Source: Xiheibacterium sp038325765 (GTDB taxonomy: Bacteria; Myxococcota_A; Polyangia; Nannocystales; Nannocystaceae). Taken from it: a stretch of DNA of 64,000 bases. The translations under genes were made by a program, and so were the position numbers. The notes under the pieces are model-generated. The model was not told the DNA's origin. It ran no database searches and saw nothing but the letters and a program-made list of their open reading frames with translations. Below are positions 57,581 to 64,000 of the stretch, one piece after another (positions within the stretch are counted from its first letter, which is position 1; each line of letters begins with the position of its first letter). The DNA is taken from positions 124,001 to 188,000 of the forward strand of contig JBBQJI010000006.1 in assembly GCA_038325765.1 (NCBI GenBank), written 5' to 3'.

Positions 57581-59901
57581 GGAGCCCGCGCGCCTGTGGG
57601 AGGTTGCCAGCCGGATCGATCACCGCGACGCTCGCCTTCGCTGCGTTCGTTTTCGTCGGGCCTGGCTGCGACGGCACGCCCACGGGACCCGTCACCGCGC
57701 CGGCCCCCGTGATCGGGCCGGTGGTCGCGCCCGTCGCCGCGCCCACGCCCCGGGTGCAGACCCACGACGACTGGATCGATCTGCTCGACCAGCGTCCCGC
57801 TGCGGTGGTCCACCGCGACGGTCGCATGATCATCGATCTAGGCACCCAGGCGGCGCTCAAGCACCTGGCGCTGGGCCAACAATCGGCGTGGCGGCTGTCG
57901 CAGGAGATCGACGGGCGTCGCGCCGGCGTCGTGGTCGGCAGGGCGGCGGCGCTCGAGCTGCCCCTCGACGGTGGCCTGGCGCCGCTGCTGCACCCCGATG
58001 TCGACGGTCACCCGGGACTCGCGATGGCGATCACCCTGCGGGCGTTGGTGCCCGAGCAAGCGATCACCGTCTCGCTCAACGATCGCGTGCTGGCGAACCT
58101 GATGGTGTCGTCGACGTGGGAGCGGCGGACGTTCTCGTTGCCGGCCGATCTGATCCGTCACGGCGACAACCGGTTGCGCCTGCACTTTCGCCGGACCCCC
58201 GGCGCCGACACACCGGCGCCCGGGGCAGCGGCGCTCGCCATGGTCGAGGTCGGCGCGCACGCAGATATCACCACCTCGGTGACGGTGCCGGTCACACCCA
58301 CGCCGCCGTTCACCGCGTTGCTCGACGAGCGCGGCGTGGGTGGGCTCGAGCTCGCCCCGGGCACCGGGCTAGCGTTCTACCTGCAGCCCCCCCGGCGCGC
58401 GCGGCTGGATCTCGATGTCGCCGGCGCGGGCGTCTTCGAGGTGCTCGTCAGCACCACCGACGACCACCGCGCGGGCAGGCGACCCACCGTGGCGTCGACC
58501 GAGCCGCTGCGCGACTCCGGTGAGCATCGCAGCGTGGATCTGAGCGCGTGGGGTGATCTTCCGATCCGCGTCGAGCTGCGCGCCCGCAGCGGTCGCGACG
58601 CCACGGCACGGGCCCGGCTCACGGCTGCCCAGATCACGGTGAAGCGCGTGCGCCCGCTCGACCGTCGACCTCGCGGCCCGCGGGACGTCATCGTGCTCGC
58701 GATCGAGGGCGCCCGCGCCGACGAGGTCGAGCTCGGTGGGCGGCCACCGCTGCCCGAGATCGAGGCGTTGCTCAACGAATCGCTGGTCTTCGAGCGCGCG
58801 TACGCGGTGTCGCCCGCGGCGGTGCCGAGCCACGCGGCGTGGATGAGCTCGGTGGCGCCGCCGGTGCACCTGACGGTCAGCGGCACGTTCGTTGCCGACG
58901 GCCAGACGCTGATCCCGGAGACGCTCGAGCGACTCGGTCACTTCCGGGCGCTCATCGCCGCGAACCCCGACTTCTCCGCGGATCGGGGCCTCACGCAGGG
59001 CATCGACGAGGTCCACCACGTGGGCAACGACGGCACCGACGAGCACGCGCGTGCGGTGGTCACCGCCGCGATCGAGCGCATGCGAGGGCGGGTGGGGCGC
59101 CGCTTCCTCGTCGCCGATTTCACCGATCCGCAGGCGCCCTACGAACCACCGCGCGAGCTGCTGGGCGAGCTGGTCCCGCCGCCCAAAGCACCCTTGGCCC
59201 ACCTCACCCATGTCTGGGTGGGGCGGGTGCGGCTGGGCAAGCACGTGCCCGACGCGAAGGAACTCGCCTATGTGCGGCGGCTCTATCGCGGCGAGCTGCA
59301 GCAGGTCTCGGTCGCAGTCGGCGAGCTCGTCGAGTTCCTGCGCGCCGAGGGGCGCCTCGACGAGACGATCATCGTGATGCTCGGGGTGCACGGCGAGGAA
59401 TTCGGCGAGCACGGCGGGGCCGGTCACGGCATGACGCTGTACGAAGAGAGCCTGCGGGTGCCGCTGTCGATCCGCGCGCCCGACATGGTCGCGACCGGGC
59501 GTATCACCGCGCCGGTCGATCTGCTGGATCTGGCGCCGACGCTCGCCGACCTGCTGGGCGTGCCGGCGCCGCAGCCGTGGCAGGGCGAGAGCCTGATCGG
59601 CGTGATCGACGATCCGATCCCACCGCCGCGCTTGGTGTCCGCCTATCGCGGTGACGGCAGCCGCGCGTCCGTCGTCGGCGACGCCAAGCTGTGGCTGGGA
59701 CCGGGCACCGCCGAGCGGTTCTTCGATCTCGAGGCCGACCCCCACGAGCGCGTGGATGCGCTCGCGGATGGCGGCGTGTCGCTTCGGATCGTCCGCACGG
59801 CGATGGCCTGGGAGTTGGCGTTCGCCGCCACCTGGCGCCGGGGTCGCTGGGGCACCGGCGCGAACCTGCGGCCGGCGTTTGCGCTCGATCATGGGATGTA
59901 G
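57577..59901 (+). CDS. lipoprotein with degraded sulfatase/alkaline-phosphatase-superfamily domain
   Basis: A 774-aa lipoprotein (start GTG 57577, lipobox GPGC, Cys31). A jelly-roll-like N-terminal region (residues 80-360) precedes a sulfatase-fold domain that aligns by phrases: VIVLAIEGARADE (372-384), SPAAVPSHAAWMSS (413-426), GVHGEEFGEHGGAGHG and DLLDLAPTLADLLGVP. Active-site residues are lost: the metal Asp of IDTLRAD is E377, the Cys/Ser/Thr nucleophile position is A415, and the Asp of SDHGEE is V604 (H605 kept). Catalysis by the usual mechanism is unlikely, so it may bind a ligand or scaffold the envelope. Last gene of the coupled operon. Confidence 0.82.
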   Translation: MRSPRACGRLPAGSITATLAFAAFVFVGPGCDGTPTGPVTAPAPVIGPVVAPVAAPTPRVQTHDDWIDLLDQRPAAVVHRDGRMIIDLGTQAALKHLALGQQSAWRLSQEIDGRRAGVVVGRAAALELPLDGGLAPLLHPDVDGHPGLAMAITLRALVPEQAITVSLNDRVLANLMVSSTWERRTFSLPADLIRHGDNRLRLHFRRTPGADTPAPGAAALAMVEVGAHADITTSVTVPVTPTPPFTALLDERGVGGLELAPGTGLAFYLQPPRRARLDLDVAGAGVFEVLVSTTDDHRAGRRPTVASTEPLRDSGEHRSVDLSAWGDLPIRVELRARSGRDATARARLTAAQITVKRVRPLDRRPRGPRDVIVLAIEGARADEVELGGRPPLPEIEALLNESLVFERAYAVSPAAVPSHAAWMSSVAPPVHLTVSGTFVADGQTLIPETLERLGHFRALIAANPDFSADRGLTQGIDEVHHVGNDGTDEHARAVVTAAIERMRGRVGRRFLVADFTDPQAPYEPPRELLGELVPPPKAPLAHLTHVWVGRVRLGKHVPDAKELAYVRRLYRGELQQVSVAVGELVEFLRAEGRLDETIIVMLGVHGEEFGEHGGAGHGMTLYEESLRVPLSIRAPDMVATGRITAPVDLLDLAPTLADLLGVPAPQPWQGESLIGVIDDPIPPPRLVSAYRGDGSRASVVGDAKLWLGPGTAERFFDLEADPHERVDALADGGVSLRIVRTAMAWELAFAATWRRGRWGTGANLRPAFALDHGM

Positions 59902-59915
59902 TAAGCCGGCGGCCC

Positions 59916-60974
59916 ATGTCCGAGGCTGCCGCGCTCCTGAAGTCGATCCCCGAGCTCACGAGCGCCCGCGCGGCCGACAAGCTGGTGGCGCTGCGGGACC
60001 ATCCCGATCGCGACGTCCGCAAGGCGGTCCGCAAGGCGCTCCACACTCTCAAGAGCCGCGGCGTCGAGGTCCCCGAGCCCGGCGCCAAGGCGTGGTCGCT
60101 CGAAGGTCTCACCTCGATGCGCGGCGACATGCGGCCGCTCGCGAGCCTCGACGCGCGCTCGATGCCCGGCGCCCTGCGTTTCGTGCTCAGCATCCCCGAC
60201 GACGACGGCGTCCGACTTCTCGCCGGCACGCTCGGTCCCGACGATCGGATCCTCGACTTCGCGGCCTACCGCCAGACCGACGGCCAGCGCATCCGCATGC
60301 TGCGCGACTGGCAGCGGGCCTACGGCGATCGCGAGGTGCCGGTGGCGTGGCTGTCGGCGCGGATCTACTTTGCCCGCGATCGCACGATCGCCGCCGGCTT
60401 CAGCGTGCCCCGTGCCCTCGACGAGTCGCTGTCGTTGCTCGGCACTGCGCCCGTCGAGCGGCCCGCGGCGTTCGTCGACGGCGTCACCCAGGATGCTCCG
60501 CCCTTCGACCCCGCGGGCGTCGAGCAGGTGATGGCCACCGCGCGCGTCGACCAGTGGCCGCCGCTATGCGACCTCGATGGCATGCTGCAGCGCGCCGCCG
60601 AGCTCCATGGCGAGCAACCGCAGCCCACCCACGACGATGCCCGCGTCGCGCTCATCGCCCAGGCGGTCGCCGGCGACGCGTCGATCCGCGCCGGCCTGTC
60701 GGGCCCCATCGCGAACGCCCTCGAGGACGCGGCGAGCTACGCATGGGTCACCGGCGACGCCGCTGGCGGCCGCGCCCTGGGCGAGATGGCTGCGGCCCTG
60801 CGCACCCACGCCGAGCCCGAGTCGCTGCCGTGGGCGCACCGCGTGCTGGGGTACCAGGTCGCGAGCCTTCTGCGCGTGGTGACCCGCGGCGGTCAGGTCC
60901 CCCTGCCGGGGATGGCCGCGCCGGCGGCCCCGGATCACGATCATGCTCACGATCGCGATCACGATCACGGCTGA
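59916..60974 (+). CDS. hypothetical protein with HEAT-like head and metal-binding tail
   Basis: A 352-aa soluble protein starting MSEAAALLKSIPELTSARAAD. The head (residues 15-50) reads like a HEAT/ARM repeat (KLVALRDHPDRDVRKAVRKALHTLK); the middle (about 60-200) is a mixed alpha/beta domain with FVLSIPDDDGVRLLAGTLGPDD. The C-terminus ends DHDHAHDRDHDHG, a His/Asp tail that should bind divalent metal and recalls the tail of the SlyD-like protein. The family is unknown. It begins 14 bp after the degraded sulfatase gene and may be co-transcribed with it. Confidence 0.8.
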   Translation: MSEAAALLKSIPELTSARAADKLVALRDHPDRDVRKAVRKALHTLKSRGVEVPEPGAKAWSLEGLTSMRGDMRPLASLDARSMPGALRFVLSIPDDDGVRLLAGTLGPDDRILDFAAYRQTDGQRIRMLRDWQRAYGDREVPVAWLSARIYFARDRTIAAGFSVPRALDESLSLLGTAPVERPAAFVDGVTQDAPPFDPAGVEQVMATARVDQWPPLCDLDGMLQRAAELHGEQPQPTHDDARVALIAQAVAGDASIRAGLSGPIANALEDAASYAWVTGDAAGGRALGEMAAALRTHAEPESLPWAHRVLGYQVASLLRVVTRGGQVPLPGMAAPAAPDHDHAHDRDHDHG

Positions 60975-61016
60975 GCCGGGCGCGCGAGTCCGGATCGCCG
61001 GGCCCGGCCCGCACCC

Positions 61017-64000
61017 TCAGATCGAGCCGAGGCGCGTCGCGAGACCGACGGCGTCGTCCGACAGCAGGTGACTCAGCAGCTCCTGGGCGCCGCGCGAGCG
61101 GTTGACCCGCTGCTTGAGGCTGCCTCCGATCACGCCGTCGAGGGCACACGCTGCGGCGGCGACCGCCGACAGATCGGCGGACAACAGCGTCGCGAACAAC
61201 AGATCGGTGGCCCGGATCGCCCGCGCAGTGCCGCCCGGATCGAAGGGGTGGCCCGCGAGCGCCTTGCAGCAGTCCTCGACGGTCTTGAGGTGACGGCGGG
61301 GCAGCAGTGTCCGCAGTTGGGCCACCAACTCGGCGAGCACCCGCGGATCGGGATCGGCCGTGAGCGGGTTGAACACCCCCGCGACCTCGAACGCCGCCGC
61401 GAGCAGCAGGTCGATGCCCGCCGGCGGCAGTGCGCGGACCCGCGGCGCGCCGAAGGCCAGCCGCGCGAACGCCAGCGCGACCAGACCACGGGTCGCCGGC
61501 TCGTCGCCCAGGTTCCACAGGTTGACGCCGAGGCGTACCGTCGCCAGCGGGTCTTGCAAGAACACCACGGTGTTGTGGGTGTTGGAGGCCTGGAAGCGCG
61601 GCGGCCGGGCGCCGACGAGCTCGGCGAGGCGCTTGGCGACATCCGCTGCGCCGGCCCCATCGCCGCGGGGCAGGGGCGCCAGATCGGCCGCGCCGACGAT
61701 CGGGAAGTCATGGGCCAGCCGACCCACGGCGCCGTCGAGCGCGGCGAGCAGCGTGTGCAGCGGGGCCGGCTCGCCCTCGGACAGCAACGCGGTGCGGACA
61801 TCGGCGCTGTCGATCACCTGTCGCACCGCGGCAGCAGTGGGCGTGCGCAGCACCGCGGGCCGCTCGGCGCCGGGCTCGATCGCCGCGGCGATGGTCTCGG
61901 CCATCTTACCCAGCGGCGCGTGGGCCCGCCGCGCGACCTTGGCGAGCAGCGCGAGATCGCGGAGGCTCACCGCGCCGCGCGCGATGTTGGCGTTGACCGC
62001 GTTGCGGATCGGCCCCAGAAACGACTCGATACGCGAGGTCTGACCGGCGAGTTCGAGCTGCTCGACGAACAGCGCCACGGTCTCGCGGTTGCCCGGGCTC
62101 AAGGTGGCGGCGCGCTCGATCGCATCGAGGGCAGCGGCTTGGTGGCCGGGCTGCGAGGCGAGGAGCTTCGCGCGGTGGAGCAGGATGTCGTGGAGCTTCT
62201 CGCGGTTGCGCTCGCGGCCCGCGAGGCGATCGAGGATCTCGGCGGCCGCCAACGGCTGGCCGGCGCGGTCGAGCAGATCGGCCATCAGCTGCAGCGCGCG
62301 CATGTCGTCGGGGCGTGCGTCGAGGACGATGCGCGCGTGGTCGAGGGCGCGCGGCAGGGTCTCGGTGCTGCCGGCGAGGAAGGTGGCGATGCCCATGCGC
62401 AGGTCGATCGCGGAGGGCTCCGACGGATCGAATTGCTCGAGCAGGCGCTCGGTCGCCGCGGCGGCCCGGCGATCGTCGCCCATCTGCCGGTAGGTGTGGA
62501 CCAGCCCCCGCAGCGCCCGACGACCGCTGGGCTTGGTCGTCGACGCGGCCTCGTAGTACTGCACGGCGCGTTCCAGCACGAGGCTGTGTTCGGCGAGGAA
62601 CAGCGCCAGCTCGTAGCGCAGACCGGGCTCGTCGATGCGCTGCCACGCATGCTCGAGGAGTTCGACCACCGGCGTGGGATCGGCGAGCTGGCTCGCGAGC
62701 GAGCGCGCGAGCGTGATCGCATCGCGATGCTTGGGATCGCGGGCGAGGATCTCGCCGATGAGGGCGAGGGCGCGGGTGCGCGCCGGCAGATCGCCGCGTG
62801 ACGCGTGCACCGCCGCGTCGCGGGCCTCGGCGACGAGCACGTGGATCGACTGCCGGCCCTGGGCGGCGGGGGCCGTGCGCCGCGAATCGGTGGCGAGTCG
62901 CTGCAGGCCCAGGTCGGCGGGCGCGAGCTGGGGCAGGGCGCCCTTGGCCGCCAGATAGGCCCGCCGCGCCTGACCCCAAGCCCCGACCTTCTCGAGCAGC
63001 TCGGCGCTCTCGACGTAGAAGATCGCCCGCTCGGCGTCGGACTGGGCCCGCACCGCGCGGGCGCTGACCGCATCTTTGATCACGAAGGGCGAGTCGGGCT
63101 CGGTGAGCAGCCGCTCGAGATGGCGCACGGCATACGGATTGCCGGGGTCGACCCGCAGCGCGTCGAGGATCGCGTTGCCGGCGAGATCATGATCCTCGCG
63201 CTCGCCCGTCGACAGCAGCAGCTCGGCGGCCTCGACGAGCAGCGTCGCCTGCAGGTGCTTGTCGGCGGTGTCCCGCGCCGAGCGCAGGTACAGCGCCGGA
63301 AGCGACTTGCGATCGCCCTGCAGGCGCAGCAGCACCTCGAGTTCGTGGCGCACCAACGGATCCTCGGGTGCGGCTTCGAACGCCTGCTCGTAGGCCCGCC
63401 GCGCGATCTCGAGTCCGCCCGCGTCCGCGAGGTGGGCCCGCGCCAAGGCGACGTGGGCGAGGCTACGGGCCTGCCCGGAGGCGCCTTGAGCCGCGGACTC
63501 GAGCATCCGCACCAAGTTGGGCAGATCGTTGTGGGCGACGAGGATCCGTCGCGAGCGCTCGAACGCGAGGCCATGATCGGCCTGGTGGGCGAGCGCGGCG
63601 CGGTAGTGCTGCAGCGCGGCGTCCTCGTGCCGCAGCACGAGTTCGTCGTCGCCGCCCTTGCGCGCGCAGGCCTCGGCCAGCAGGCCCAGCCGATAGTGGT
63701 GATCGGCCGCCGCCGCCGGGCTGCGCGGCGGGTCTTGGGCCCGCAGCAGATCGTAGGCCTCGTCGAGCTGGCCGCTGGCGGTGAGCAGCTGCAGCAGCAG
63801 CTCGCGCGCCGGCACGAGATCGGGGTTGGCCTGGTAGGCGATGTGCAAGAACTCGATCGCGCTGTCCACATCACCGATCTCGTCGATGTAGACGCGCGCC
63901 GTCTTGAGCGCCAGCAGGGCTGGATCAGTGATCGGATCCACGTCGGGGGCGAGCAGGCGCACCACGTCGGCGAGGTCGCCGTTGTCGCGGTACAGCCGGC
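61017..64000 (-). CDS. large TPR-repeat protein, N-terminus off the right edge
   Basis: About 994 codons are visible and the frame is open to base 64000, so the start lies outside the window; a GTG at 63965 is in-frame but probably internal, since the upstream LYRDNGDLADVV segment still looks like repeat. TPR units are dense through about residue 700, for example SAIEFLHIAYQANPDLVPAR and HRDAITLARSLASQLADP, and many units carry a two-helix pattern of 34 residues. The C-terminal 280 residues are a distinct helical domain with TVVFLQDPLATVRLGVNLWNLGD. No signal is visible in the fragment. It is convergent with the 59916 gene. Function unknown; a protein-assembly scaffold is likely. Confidence 0.85.
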   Translation of the reverse strand, partial: RLYRDNGDLADVVRLLAPDVDPITDPALLALKTARVYIDEIGDVDSAIEFLHIAYQANPDLVPARELLLQLLTASGQLDEAYDLLRAQDPPRSPAAAADHHYRLGLLAEACARKGGDDELVLRHEDAALQHYRAALAHQADHGLAFERSRRILVAHNDLPNLVRMLESAAQGASGQARSLAHVALARAHLADAGGLEIARRAYEQAFEAAPEDPLVRHELEVLLRLQGDRKSLPALYLRSARDTADKHLQATLLVEAAELLLSTGEREDHDLAGNAILDALRVDPGNPYAVRHLERLLTEPDSPFVIKDAVSARAVRAQSDAERAIFYVESAELLEKVGAWGQARRAYLAAKGALPQLAPADLGLQRLATDSRRTAPAAQGRQSIHVLVAEARDAAVHASRGDLPARTRALALIGEILARDPKHRDAITLARSLASQLADPTPVVELLEHAWQRIDEPGLRYELALFLAEHSLVLERAVQYYEAASTTKPSGRRALRGLVHTYRQMGDDRRAAAATERLLEQFDPSEPSAIDLRMGIATFLAGSTETLPRALDHARIVLDARPDDMRALQLMADLLDRAGQPLAAAEILDRLAGRERNREKLHDILLHRAKLLASQPGHQAAALDAIERAATLSPGNRETVALFVEQLELAGQTSRIESFLGPIRNAVNANIARGAVSLRDLALLAKVARRAHAPLGKMAETIAAAIEPGAERPAVLRTPTAAAVRQVIDSADVRTALLSEGEPAPLHTLLAALDGAVGRLAHDFPIVGAADLAPLPRGDGAGAADVAKRLAELVGARPPRFQASNTHNTVVFLQDPLATVRLGVNLWNLGDEPATRGLVALAFARLAFGAPRVRALPPAGIDLLLAAAFEVAGVFNPLTADPDPRVLAELVAQLRTLLPRRHLKTVEDCCKALAGHPFDPGGTARAIRATDLLFATLLSADLSAVAAAACALDGVIGGSLKQRVNRSRGAQELLSHLLSDDAVGLATRLGSI

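Overview
The window is very GC-rich and gene-dense and looks like a myxobacterial (Myxococcota) chromosome, most likely from the Nannocystales/Nannocystaceae side. The reasons are three membrane-anchored Ser/Thr kinases, many lipoproteins with Ser/Gly/Thr-rich linkers behind the acylated Cys, AgmX/PglI-like and PEGA domains, an MglA-type GTPase, type IV pilins beside a PilR-like regulator, and frequent 4-bp ATGA/GTGA stop-start overlaps. This placement is inference from gene content; no rRNA gene is present. I annotate 56 protein genes (both edge genes are cut), eight promoter or hairpin sites, one terminator and five repeats. I see no tRNA, rRNA, CRISPR array, insertion sequence or prophage, and no gene-free stretch above 300 bp.

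Layout. 1-7466: an edge gene (-), a plus-strand lipoprotein, then a minus-strand block with a lipoprotein, a kynureninase-like enzyme coupled to a secreted protein, and gcvH and gcvT. 7569-15334: AgmX-like lipoprotein, TerC plus a lipoprotein, a CinA N-domain protein, carA with a coupled unknown gene, a SlyD-like isomerase, a Cys-rich lipoprotein and an ECF sigma factor. 15474-20061: gpsA, a Ser/Thr kinase, a catalytically degraded Thg1-like protein overlapping hemW. 20128-26879: hrcA-grpE-dnaK-dnaJ followed by an MglA-like GTPase coupled to a histidine kinase. 27059-36802: two small genes, a 991-aa PEGA kinase, a TPR-like protein, two type IV pilin-like genes behind a sigma-54-type promoter, a PilR-like activator, a methyltransferase and a response regulator.

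36959-46077: an M13 peptidase lipoprotein convergent with a penicillin/AHL acylase-family lipoprotein; cytidine deaminase coupled to a PP2C-cNMP-binding fusion; a thioredoxin-fold protein without CXXC; a membrane protein; and a TPR/PEGA-like protein coupled to a third kinase (46074-47417). 47493-52326: six genes in an unbroken chain of 4-bp overlaps (HEFVH protein, polytopic glycosyltransferase-like protein, DUF6249-like protein, ECF sigma factor, putative anti-sigma, lysine 2,3-aminomutase family). 52407-59901: a PhnD-like binding protein, a TPR lipoprotein, then three coupled genes for a 919-aa repeat lipoprotein, a polytopic protein and a lipoprotein with a degraded sulfatase domain. 59916 to the end: a His/Asp-tailed protein and a large TPR protein running off the right edge.

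The strongest candidates for something new are the degraded Thg1-like protein next to hemW, the 53958-59901 envelope operon with its inactivated sulfatase-fold lipoprotein, the sigma-factor/radical-SAM chain at 47493-52326, and the MglA-like GTPase fused by translation to a histidine kinase behind the Hsp70 genes. Several promoters place -10 hexamers only 6-10 nt before the start codon, which suggests frequent leaderless transcripts.
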